In this document: positions 8,368 to 17,500 of the stretch, piece after piece
How positions within the stretch are numbered: position 1 is the stretch's first letter
Layout: each line of letters starts with the position of its first letter
Assembly: GCF_020662345.1 (NCBI RefSeq)
Contig: NZ_VMOA01000056.1
Location: 1 to 33,912, forward strand
Direction of reading: 5' to 3'
Length of the DNA stretch: 33,912 bases
Origin: Methylobacterium sp. W2
GTDB taxonomy: Bacteria; Pseudomonadota; Alphaproteobacteria; Rhizobiales; Beijerinckiaceae
Notes under the pieces: generated by a model
Told to the model about the DNA's origin: nothing
The model's input: the letters and a program-made list of their open reading frames with translations, nothing else
Databases searched by the model: none
Program-made: the position numbers and the translations under genes

Positions 8368-11300
8368 ATGGGACACACGATGGCCAAAAAAGCAAAATCT
8401 CCAGGTGCCAATTCAACCCAGTACTTAATCAAACAGGAAGTCGCAAAAGCTCACAACTTACTCAGAGGGAATCCAACACGTCTGAGAACAACTTTCTCGA
8501 AGCTGAGGCAAAATACAAATCCCAGATATTACCCGGCTTTCATCTCTGCTTTCTTTGAATCGCCCTTTTATAAGCTCAGATTGTTAGGCGATTTGTGGCC
8601 AAAAACCGCATCTCAGCTAAAGCGCGTTCAGCCCTTAAACAGCGCAGGACTTGATATCGAAGTAAAATGGTCGTCAGAGATAATTAAATTTTTCGATAGC
8701 AACGCAGCTGAGTTTATAGCTCTTAAGCAAAATGTGTCCGACGAAATCTTGCAAGGGAATTATCCAAAAGTTTTGGAAGATCTTGAAAGACACGAGGTTA
8801 CGAAAGGGGTATCGCTTTGGAGCTTTTCCATCAAGCTATTGGCTAGGGAAAAGCTTTACGGAGCGGATTCGAACAATACGATTTACAAAAGTATTCGGCA
8901 AGCCGGCGGAATAAATGGGTATGCCTACTTTTTGATTTTCTACCTTGGGTTTCGGTCGTCGCCAGGCTCAACGGTGCAACATATTCGCAGTCAAATTCCT
9001 GAGGCAACCACTGCGTACTCCTCTCTACCAGTGTATATCAGGCAAAAACTAACGCCCTTCGATTACACCCTCAATTCGAAATCGGTGCAGCACATAGAGG
9101 ACATTGTCCGTCACGAAACAAATTCCTCATACGATGATATGCATCAGACCCTGTACCGAGCGCTCGCGATGCTGATCGATACAGGAGCCGAGAATAATAT
9201 CAATCTTGCTGTTGAATGCGCGGTCACTCTCTCACATGGCCCCTTAAAATCACAGGTCGCAGCGTTTCTCCATTTCGACAGAAATCATGCACCCGCTATC
9301 GTCTTCTGTGAGAAAAACCAAAGATTGTTAGACGCCTACGATATTATCGTTGAGGCTCAGCTAAATCTAACCGAGGGTCGTGGGTGGAATTTCTTGCAAG
9401 CCCTAGGCTGGAATAAAAAATCGCCAACGAATACTGATATGATTTGTGACCTAAAAAGATCATTTGAGGCACTTGTGACAAACACCGGCGGACGGGAACT
9501 GGGCGCCATACACATCGAGCATCTATGTACCATGCTCGCAGATCTAGATTTGCCATGCAGTACTTTTGAAATCGCTCGGCGTGTTTGGCTTGGAGTAAGT
9601 ACCTTAAGCATATTTGGGAGTGCCCGAGGCGTTATATTAAGTGGATTCAATTTGCCCGACCTGGCGGAATTTATGCCCTCTACTGACTGCGCTCTAAGTT
9701 ACCTGAATTCACTTGAGGAAATCTACGGAAAACGACCCTCAATCGAAATGTTTCGTAATTTGAGGGGCGGTAGTACAGCGCAAACAACAAATTATCTTGA
9801 TTTATATGTTGAGTTTATTAAATGTTCGCGTGGTGGTGGAACTAAAGACCCTCTTTTGTATCTGAATAACATGCCACATCATTTAGAAAATCAGTTACTA
9901 GCCGTTCCAGCAAATAAAGCCAGAATCCTAGCAATCCGTGGTGAGTATGAAGCTGCTGCGGAGGTCATTGTTGCCGCCCATTTAAGAGACGGTGAATCCT
10001 ACGCATCGCTGCCTATTGAACAGGTCATCGAAGCTCTACTACACACGTCCTCGGACTTCAAAAGCACTCTACCCTATGCGATTCTACTAGACATCGGCGT
10101 TGACCATGTAGACAACAAATACACAAGATATAGGTCTTATGCCGTTGAGGATGTTTGGGAGGGACTGGGTTACGACTCTCCGTCGTCTGCATCGCATTCT
10201 CTATGCAGTCAAAACCGAGAAGGTGGAATCTATTATCTACATCGTATTTGCACCTCCGATATTCTGAGTGATTCAGATCGGTTTCAAAGCGTGCGCGAAC
10301 TCGAAGAAGAACGTATAAAAGTTTGTCAGTCTCTAGCCGATATTGATCCAAGCAATGCCGGTGTTTACTTGTCCGAAATCAAAGCGCTAACTAGATGGTT
10401 GGTGATCTACGACGGTCTCCGTAGTATCGAGCAAAGCAAAATTTACGTGGATGTTGACGGACTTAAATCGCATTTGACTGCATCCGTAGGACCAGAGTTT
10501 GATCGAATGATGGTCCTTCGTCGTGAAAAAGCAGCAAGCGGCGAAATGGAGGATATTCTACAAAGCGAGATTATTAAATACCGGGATGACGATCTTTATG
10601 GTGATATGAAATTGACGTTCGCACAAGAAAATCCGAGTAAGATACTCCACTATTTAATAGTTAATATTTGGGCGGAGTACGCTTCGAACAGCCATTATGG
10701 CCTAGACGTTTACCTAAGCACACGAATAAGGCACGGTACCTTGAAAGGGCATCTACGAAGCCCGCTGGAAGAGAATAATCTTATCTGTCAGAAGGGAGCC
10801 GTTGCCTATAAAGACCAGCCTCACTGGATCGAGCGCGCTGCTGAACTGGGCATAACGCAAGATGACTGGGTGCAAGACGCATTAAAAAGCTTCTCCCAAC
10901 GAATCGATGACGATATTTTCTTGCTAAATAGCGAAAAACTTCGTCTGCGCAGTACGACTAGCGGTCAGGGCTGGTTCAATTTTCAGCCTAATACAACGGA
11001 TCTAATGGCTTTTGAGGTTTTCCTTGACAGGAATCCCGTTGATTTTGGTGAGTTTCTGAATATCACTTTTGATATATTAAACCGGAAACTTGAGCTTTTG
11101 CTGCTTCGTGTCCAGGCAGAATTACAAACGAACTATCGCCAGAATTGGAGTGGATATCTTCGGACACTTAGAGACTCAGCAGCTCAAGCGCATTCTGCTG
11201 TGCTTCGAAGTGAGTTCGAAGCTGCAGTGGCAAACGCACAGGTCGCGGTTGATTTGTCGTTTGAGAGGGTTGCTACCTGGTTTACACTTTCAGCCGCTCG

Positions 11301-11808
11301 CGAGAACCCTGATTATGGAATAGATCTAGCAATTGAGATTGCTGCAAAAAGTATCGAAAACTGTTTTGGCTCTAATGTCTTGTTCGTCGAGCAAAAAACG
11401 GCAGAAGGACCGCATCTCAAAGGCCGAACGTTAGCAAGTTTGGTCGATATGTTCTTCATCGTATTCGAAAATATCGTTAAGCATACGAGGCAGGGTTCCG
11501 TAGTAGGCGAGGTGGCGCAGGCAAGGGTTGATTTAGCTCGCACGGACAAAATTTACTCGATTTCTGTATCAAACCCTCTTCCCATCGATACAGATTTTGC
11601 GCTCCTGAATGAGCGCGTTTCTGGTATAAAACAGTCATTGTCTGAGGGTGGGGATAATAGATTGGTTACCGAAGGTGGGACAGGATTCCATAAATTACGC
11701 AAAATTCTTACTACCGATCTGGGCCTTGAACACGAATTTGATTTTGGGGTGGGCGGCAACAATTTCGAGGTGACGATAATGCTCAATGCAGAGAAGGTGC
11801 TGGCGTGA
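8368..11808 (+). CDS. dtcA: Detocs-like sensor kinase DtcA
   Basis: A 1146-residue soluble protein without membrane segments. Roughly residues 1-900 are a long, mostly helical, leucine-rich region that could form a repeat scaffold for sensing; I see no catalytic motif there. The C-terminus is a histidine-kinase-type ATPase. The N box is MFFIVFENIVKH at about 1028-1039 with Asn1035. A G-box-like EGGTGFHKLRKIL starts at 1102, and the end reads NNFEVTIMLN. A helical segment before it (about 915-960, with His in AAQAHSAVL) may be the phosphotransfer helix. It overlaps the next gene, which encodes a receiver, and the third gene is a receiver-phosphorylase fusion. This order matches the anti-phage system Detocs, where DtcA senses infection and phosphorylates DtcC. 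ATG at 8380 is an alternative start. The gene is clearly AT-richer than the flanks, suggesting transfer. Confidence 0.78.
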   Translation: MGHTMAKKAKSPGANSTQYLIKQEVAKAHNLLRGNPTRLRTTFSKLRQNTNPRYYPAFISAFFESPFYKLRLLGDLWPKTASQLKRVQPLNSAGLDIEVKWSSEIIKFFDSNAAEFIALKQNVSDEILQGNYPKVLEDLERHEVTKGVSLWSFSIKLLAREKLYGADSNNTIYKSIRQAGGINGYAYFLIFYLGFRSSPGSTVQHIRSQIPEATTAYSSLPVYIRQKLTPFDYTLNSKSVQHIEDIVRHETNSSYDDMHQTLYRALAMLIDTGAENNINLAVECAVTLSHGPLKSQVAAFLHFDRNHAPAIVFCEKNQRLLDAYDIIVEAQLNLTEGRGWNFLQALGWNKKSPTNTDMICDLKRSFEALVTNTGGRELGAIHIEHLCTMLADLDLPCSTFEIARRVWLGVSTLSIFGSARGVILSGFNLPDLAEFMPSTDCALSYLNSLEEIYGKRPSIEMFRNLRGGSTAQTTNYLDLYVEFIKCSRGGGTKDPLLYLNNMPHHLENQLLAVPANKARILAIRGEYEAAAEVIVAAHLRDGESYASLPIEQVIEALLHTSSDFKSTLPYAILLDIGVDHVDNKYTRYRSYAVEDVWEGLGYDSPSSASHSLCSQNREGGIYYLHRICTSDILSDSDRFQSVRELEEERIKVCQSLADIDPSNAGVYLSEIKALTRWLVIYDGLRSIEQSKIYVDVDGLKSHLTASVGPEFDRMMVLRREKAASGEMEDILQSEIIKYRDDDLYGDMKLTFAQENPSKILHYLIVNIWAEYASNSHYGLDVYLSTRIRHGTLKGHLRSPLEENNLICQKGAVAYKDQPHWIERAAELGITQDDWVQDALKSFSQRIDDDIFLLNSEKLRLRSTTSGQGWFNFQPNTTDLMAFEVFLDRNPVDFGEFLNITFDILNRKLELLLLRVQAELQTNYRQNWSGYLRTLRDSAAQAHSAVLRSEFEAAVANAQVAVDLSFERVATWFTLSAARENPDYGIDLAIEIAAKSIENCFGSNVLFVEQKTAEGPHLKGRTLASLVDMFFIVFENIVKHTRQGSVVGEVAQARVDLARTDKIYSISVSNPLPIDTDFALLNERVSGIKQSLSEGGDNRLVTEGGTGFHKLRKILTTDLGLEHEFDFGVGGNNFEVTIMLNAEKVLA

Positions 11809-12263
11809 TGATTGTCTTGGTCGAAGATGATGACAATAAAGCCAGGCAAATAATTTCGTTTCTGTCTGTGGAGTTTAAGGGATTATTGGTCGAGCATCGT
11901 AAATCTTACACGAGTGGGTTAAAGGCCATAAGAGAACTAAAACCAATATTGGTACTGCTTGATATGAGTTTGCCAAACTACGATGGGGAAATCAGCAGTA
12001 CCGAGGGTGGGAAGTTTCGTTCATACGGTGGGCGGGATATTCTATACCAACTGTCTCGTCGAGGTGCTGACGTTAGGGTTCTAGTTGTAACACAATACGA
12101 CTCTTTCTCCAGTGAGGCTAACGCAAAAAGCCTTGAAACTTTAGCTGAAGAGCTAGGAAACGAGTTTCCCCAGCATTTTATTGGCGCTGTTTTTTACAGT
12201 GCGTCACAAGATGACTGGAAAAACCGTATAAGTGACCACTTAGAGAAGGTTTTACCGAAGTGA
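11805..12263 (+). CDS. dtcB: Detocs-like stand-alone response regulator DtcB
   Basis: A 152-residue single receiver domain without an output domain. The acidic pocket (VLVEDDD, residues 4-10), the phosphoacceptor Asp53 in LVLLDMSLP and the switch Thr96 in VLVVTQYD are all present. The conserved lysine of beta-strand 5 is absent; the aligned segment reads AVFYSASQDDW. The start is a GTG at 11805 or the ATG at 11808; both overlap the dtcA stop, so translation is coupled. In described Detocs systems the single-domain regulator is thought to drain phosphoryl groups from the kinase and prevent accidental activation of the toxic partner. That role is carried over here by synteny, not proven. Confidence 0.8.
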   Translation: MMIVLVEDDDNKARQIISFLSVEFKGLLVEHRKSYTSGLKAIRELKPILVLLDMSLPNYDGEISSTEGGKFRSYGGRDILYQLSRRGADVRVLVVTQYDSFSSEANAKSLETLAEELGNEFPQHFIGAVFYSASQDDWKNRISDHLEKVLPK

Positions 12264-13474
12264 AGGTTTTAATTGTCGAGGATGACGGTGATAAACTTCG
12301 TCGTCTTTATACTGTTCTCATTCGAAGTGGGGTCAAGGAAGAGGATATTTCGGATGTTCGTTGTTCACACCAAGCAAGGTCAAATCTAAGGACAATCCAT
12401 TATGATCTGTTGTTGCTGGATCTCAATATACCTCGGCGGCTTGACGAGGCGCCTAGGTCCGGTGAAGGGGCTGCGTTGTTGGAAGAAATTTCAGAAAGAG
12501 GTAAGTATCAGAAGCCTCGGGCTGTTATCGGTGTAACCGCTTATGACGGGGAATTAAAGAGTGCACAGCCTATATTCAATGCAGGATTAGTGCCGATATT
12601 TTTGTACGAAAGCGAATCTGACGGGTGGGAGGCTCCACTTCAGCGATGGCTTGAATACAATATTGCTACGCAAGTTATAGAACCGTCTGTTAGTTCAGGT
12701 GAGTATTTGGTTGACGTTGCTATTATTACGGCGCTGGAGCGGCCCGAGCTCTCTGCGATTCTAGACCTTGACTGGGATTGGAAAGAACAAAACTTCCTGG
12801 ATGATGACACATCTTATTTTCTCGGGCAGGCTAAGCGACAGGATGGTGGACGGATCGTAGCTGCTAGTAGTCCGTTCGTTGGCATGCCGGCTGCAAGTAT
12901 ACTTGCAACTAAAATGATCGCTAGGTTCAAGCCTCGCTTCCTCATACACGCGGGGATAGCGGCAGCTGTAAGAGGTCAAGCAGAGATCGGGGATGTTCTT
13001 GTGGCAGACCCGTCTTGGGACTGGGGAAGCGGAAAGTTTGCAATTGATGCGGACAAAATAGTATTTTATGCTGCGCCGTATCAAATTCTCTTGCGTGAGG
13101 AGCTTCGTGGGAAAATCCGTAGACTTGCGTCGGACGAGGAACGGCTCGCGAAAATTCGCAGTGCTTGGAAAGGACAGAGGCCTGCCTCTGTTTTATCAGT
13201 CCGGTTAGGGCCCATGGCTTCAGGCGCGTCCGTTCTTGCCGATGGGGTAACAAAGGAGCGAATTCGCGATCAACATCGTAAGCTACTTGGGATTGAGATG
13301 GAGACTTATGGTGTCATGGCGGCTGCGGAGTTTTCGTCTAAGCCAAGACCAATGGCTATATCGTTAAAATCAGCATGCGATTTCGCTGACGGGCAGAAGA
13401 ACGACGAATTTCAAGCATACGCTGCATTTACTAGTGCGAGAGTTGTTGAGATCCTCGTGGAAAGCTATCTATAG
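12260..13474 (+). CDS. dtcC: Detocs-like effector DtcC: receiver fused to nucleoside phosphorylase
   Basis: A 404-residue two-domain protein. Residues 1-125 form a receiver: VLIVEDDGD, phosphoacceptor Asp54 in LLLLDLNIP, and VIGVTAYD. As in the neighbouring receiver, the usual lysine is missing (IFLYESESDGW). Residues about 150-404 are a purine nucleoside phosphorylase/MTA-nucleosidase fold: VDVAIITALERPE, GMPAASILATKM, LIHAGIAAAV, GDVLVADPSWDWG, the ribose-binding GIEMETYG (Glu346, Met347, Glu348) and KSACDFAD with the likely catalytic Asp374. In Detocs this domain cleaves ATP to adenine and ribose triphosphate once the receiver is phosphorylated, stopping phage growth at the cost of the cell. 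The GTG start overlaps the dtcB stop (GTGA). Substrate specificity for ATP is inferred from the architecture. Confidence 0.82.
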   Translation: MKVLIVEDDGDKLRRLYTVLIRSGVKEEDISDVRCSHQARSNLRTIHYDLLLLDLNIPRRLDEAPRSGEGAALLEEISERGKYQKPRAVIGVTAYDGELKSAQPIFNAGLVPIFLYESESDGWEAPLQRWLEYNIATQVIEPSVSSGEYLVDVAIITALERPELSAILDLDWDWKEQNFLDDDTSYFLGQAKRQDGGRIVAASSPFVGMPAASILATKMIARFKPRFLIHAGIAAAVRGQAEIGDVLVADPSWDWGSGKFAIDADKIVFYAAPYQILLREELRGKIRRLASDEERLAKIRSAWKGQRPASVLSVRLGPMASGASVLADGVTKERIRDQHRKLLGIEMETYGVMAAAEFSSKPRPMAISLKSACDFADGQKNDEFQAYAAFTSARVVEILVESYL

Positions 13475-13529
13475 TGACAGGCATGACCCATACGCAGATA
13501 ATTGCTCTCGGCTGGTAGGTCGCTTATGT

Positions 13530-13557
13530 GTCACTTTGGGGTATACCCTGGCGTGAC
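13530..13557. repeat. 28-bp dyad, candidate resolvase crossover site
   Basis: GTCAC and GTGAC form the outer arms, exactly symmetric about a central perfect palindrome GGGTATACCC. The total is 28 bp with TATA at the centre, the size and layout of subsite I of resolution (res) sites. It lies about 95 bases upstream of a serine resolvase start, as res sites do. A second, weaker dyad (TTGACAC, nine bases, GTGACAA) lies at 13594-13616 and could be an accessory subsite. Confidence 0.5.
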
Positions 13558-13651
13558 GTAACATCGTCGGCGTCGATCATCGTAACATCTGGGTTGACAC
13601 CGGCTATTTGTGACAAGGTAGCCTCGGGCTTACACCCTGAGGTTACAAACC

Positions 13652-14224
13652 ATGGCCCGCATCGGTTACGCCCGTGTCAGTACGCTCGATCAGGATCTCG
13701 ACGGGCAGGTTGCCCGGCTGAAGGCTGAAGGCTGCGGGGTCATCCGTTCTGAGAAGGTTTCGGGCGGCAGTCGTGATGGTCGGGCCGAGTTGGCGACGGT
13801 GCTGGAGTTCCTACGGCCGGACGACGAACTTGTGGTCACGCGCCTGGACCGGCTCGGCCGCGACACGCGAGATGTCTTGAATCTCATTCACGAGGCTGAG
13901 CAGCGCGGCGCCCACGTCACCGTGCTCGACCCGCATGTCTCGACCCGAGGTGAGATAGGCCATGTTGTCCTAACCGTGCTCGGCATGGTCGCGCAAATGG
14001 AACGACGGTTCATCAAAGAGCGCCAGCGCGAGGGCATCGTACGCGCGAAGGGCACCGGTGCTTATGCCGGCGGCAAGCGCCGCCTCGACCGCGAACGGAT
14101 CAAGGCGATGGCTTCGGCAGGCGATGGGGCTGCTGCGATTGCGACGGCCTTGGGCTGCTCCCGCATGCAGGTTTATCGGATAGTTAAAGAAGCCAACATG
14201 GACGCAATACAAAATATTACTTGA
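13652..14224 (+). CDS. serine recombinase (resolvase/invertase family)
   Basis: A 190-residue small serine recombinase. The start ARIGYARVSTLDQDLDGQ holds the catalytic Ser10; Arg and Asp of the active site are in VVTRLDRLGRDTRDV, and MVAQMERRFIKERQREGI is the long dimer helix (E helix). The C-terminal helix-turn-helix is MASAGDGAAAIATALGCSRMQVYRIV. Length fits Tn3-type resolvases and DNA invertases. It probably resolves multimers or cointegrates at the dyad just upstream. No Tn3 transposase is nearby, so it belongs either to an island maintenance module or to a lost transposon. It directly follows the Detocs-like operon but is GC-richer, so it was probably acquired separately. Confidence 0.92.
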   Translation: MARIGYARVSTLDQDLDGQVARLKAEGCGVIRSEKVSGGSRDGRAELATVLEFLRPDDELVVTRLDRLGRDTRDVLNLIHEAEQRGAHVTVLDPHVSTRGEIGHVVLTVLGMVAQMERRFIKERQREGIVRAKGTGAYAGGKRRLDRERIKAMASAGDGAAAIATALGCSRMQVYRIVKEANMDAIQNIT

Positions 14225-14529
14225 TAAATTCTTTATTCATAAAGGATTTATTTTAGCGAGCTGTGTTGGGGGCAGGCGTATGACAACACTTATTTGTGAT
14301 CTTTTAATTATGTGTTGCAGAGGAACCCCTCGAATTCGGGAGCAGATTCGTAGGGTTGCGTGCGCTGCTGCAAGGAAGCGTGAACCTCTTTTCGCGAATC
14401 TAGCGGCACTGGCGCAGCGCAGTCGTGCCGCTGTCCACGAGCAAACGGGTTTCTCGTGGGTCAATTTGGGTTCAGCTCGTGCATATTCTTGATCGCGTCG
14501 GCTTCAATCTGGTCTATGATACGAATGCC
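14225..14529 (+). other. 305-base stretch before the hybrid kinase
   Basis: It holds the leader of the hybrid kinase. The kinase frame stays open back to an ATG at 14425, but that extension is not PAS-like. A separate 70-residue frame at 14280-14492 (start MTTLICDLLIMCC) is arginine-rich with no recognised domain. I see no strong promoter or terminator. Confidence 0.35.
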
Positions 14530-17500
14530 ATGAGCGGGCTCGGATTACCGAAGACGTATAATGATGATGCCGCGGGTTTTGGGCAATGGCGAATCGATCC
14601 AACGACTCGCAGGGTGTCCTGGTCGGATGGATTGGCAAGGGTATTTGGCCGGGCAATGCCCGCAGATCGCACTGTTTCATTTGCTGATCATTTTGACTGC
14701 TATCACCCTGAAGATCGCGAATACGTCCTCGCTCGAGTGGAGCGGATTCTGGCCGGCGGTTTCTCAACGACGTATCAGCGCCGCGCCCGCATCATCCGCC
14801 CCGATGGGACAGTGCGCGACGTTATTATCCAGGGCGTGCCAGAGCTCGATACGGATGCTCGCCTAACGGCCCTGCACGGAATGTTGCTCGACGTCACTGA
14901 GCTCGTGCAGTTCGAGCAGCACGCTTACGATGCTGGCCAACTCTTGCATGTAACCCTCGAAAGCATGGATCAGGGCCTTGTGGTTCTCGATGCCGGCATG
15001 TGTGTTAGCGCCTTTAATAAAAGTGCTGCCGAACTTCTCGACCTGCCTCCGGAGATTCTTCACCTGGGCGCATCGTTCGAAGCCATTCATGACTTTCACC
15101 GGGTTCGAGGCGATTTCTCAACCGTCGCGCCGGAACTCCGGCTCGGGATGTTGAGTGGCGACCTTCAACGACTGCCTTTGGTCTACGACTGGCTGAAGCC
15201 CAGCGGGATCACTCTAGAGCTGAGACGGTCGCCGCTCAAAAATGGCGGTTGGGTTGTCACTTTTAGCGACGTCACGCAGCATCGATCCGCACAGCGAGCT
15301 GTGGTCGAGAGTGAACACCGCTATCGATTGCTGGCCGAGAACGCGACCGACATTACAATTTGGAGCGATCTTTCGACGTGCCGTCGTTATGTGTCCCCCG
15401 CCGTGACGACGATCCTCGGCTATGCCCCGGAAGAACTGATTGGGACAAAACCGCTCGACTTCGTGCACCCCGAGGATTCATCCGCGTACCGCCTTGTCCT
15501 CGATGACCTCACAAGGGGCCGGGTCGAGCGTGCCCTGACCAGCCAACGCTACAAGCATCGCGACGGGCGATGGATATGGCTTGAGATTTCCTTCAACTTG
15601 ACACACGACGCCACCACCGGTGATCCAGACGGGTACGTCGCGACACTACGTGATATATCCGAGCGAAAGGTCATGGAGGCCGCCCTCAGCGAAAGTGAGG
15701 CGCGTTATCGAACTCTCGTCGAAGCGCAGTTGCATGAAGCGCAGGCGCGGGCAGATTTCACGGCTGCGACCAGTGCAGCGATCCTGGCGCAATTGGCAGA
15801 AGGTGTCATCGTTACGGATGCAGCAGGGCGAATCACGCTTGTCAATGCAGCGGCGGCCGCAATCCATGGTGTCGCCCGCCTCGACATCGAGCCAGACTCC
15901 TACAGCGATACCTACCACTTGTTCACCGAAGACGGTCTTCCCCACCCACCGAGAGACCTTCCCCTGGCCCGCGCGGTGCGCGGTGAGACCGTATGTGATG
16001 CGCGTTGGCGTATCGTAAGGCCGGATGGGTCGGAGGTCGTGGCAGTCGGCAGTGCGCAACCATTGCGCGGACCACACCAAGAGCAGATCGGCGCGGTCCT
16101 AACTTTACGCGACAATACGGCAAAGGAAATCGCCGTGAGGGCGTTACGCGACCTAAACGCGACCCTGAGTCAGCGAGTGGATGAGCGAACCTCGGAGGCC
16201 GAAGCCGCGCGCTCGTTGGCGGAGGCCGGAAGCAAAGCGAAGTCCGATTTTCTGGCGTCGATGAGCCATGAAATTCGTACGCCGCTTCATGGCGTGCTTG
16301 GATACGCCGACCTGCTTGGGGAGGAGCATGGTCTCAGCGTAAGTGCACGTCAGCATGTCGAGCGTATTCGTAGCGCGGGAGCCGCTCTTCTCACTGTCGT
16401 CAATGATGTCCTCGACTTCTCAAAGATCGAGGCTGGACAGATCGAACTCTCGAACGAGCCGTTCGCCCTCGAAGCCTTGATCGACAACGCCGTATCCATC
16501 GTGCGTGGTTCGGCCGAGCGTAAGGGGCTGGGCTTCAGCATCGAGATGCAGACGGCTGTGCCCGCCTGGATCGTGGGAGATCAAGACCGCTTGCGACAGG
16601 TATTGCTCAACCTGCTCAACAACGCTGTGAAGTTTACAGCCGTTGGTTTCATCTCGCTATCCATCAGTGCGCGACGCGAAGCTGGCGGTGCCGTCAGGCT
16701 GCGCTTCTCGGTACACGATACCGGGATTGGCATTCCGGCGGAGAAGCTCGGCCGTCTCTTTCAACGCTTCAGCCAAGTGGATGGGTCGATTAGTCGAGAC
16801 TACGGCGGCACTGGCCTCGGCCTCGCCATAACGAAAAGTTTGATCGAACTGATGGGTGGGGCGGTCGGGGTCGAGAGTATTAAAGGCTGTGGCTCCACGT
16901 TCTGGTTTGAGGTCGAGCTTCCTACCGTCACTCAACCAGTAATTTCGGCTTCGCCGATTGCAGCTGACGTCGTCCACGTGGGTATGCACCTACTTCTGGC
17001 CGAAGACGTTTTATTGAATCAAGAATTGGCCTGCGCGATTCTTAAACATGCAGGTCATGAGGTCGATATCGTCGCCAATGGCATCGAGGCAATAGCTGCA
17101 GTGGCGGCGAGAACCTACGATCTCGTGCTAATGGACGTTCAGATGCCTGGTATGGATGGCATGACGGCCACGCGTCACATTCGCACGATGGAAGGCGCGA
17201 ACGGGAACATGCCGATCATTGCTATGACAGCAAATGTACTCCCGCATCAAATTGCCGAATTCATTGCTGCGGGCATGAATGACCACGTCGGAAAACCTTT
17301 CAAGCGATCTGGGTTATTGGAGGTCATCGAGCGCTGGGCGCCAAGGCACAGTGCACCCAAAGTGCGAACGCCGACCATTGATCGTGAAACGTTCGAAGAA
17401 TTAAGTGATACAGTTGGCGACCTAAAGGCGCAAGAACTTCTTGATCTGCTTGCTGACGAGTTGAATCAACGCCTCATTGCGAATGCTTTTTCTTCTGATC

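Noticed and set aside
12700..13474. Housekeeping MTA/SAH nucleosidase or purine phosphorylase as the role of the third operon gene
   Set aside because: The fusion to a receiver and the overlap with a kinase and a second receiver argue for a signalled effector, not metabolism.
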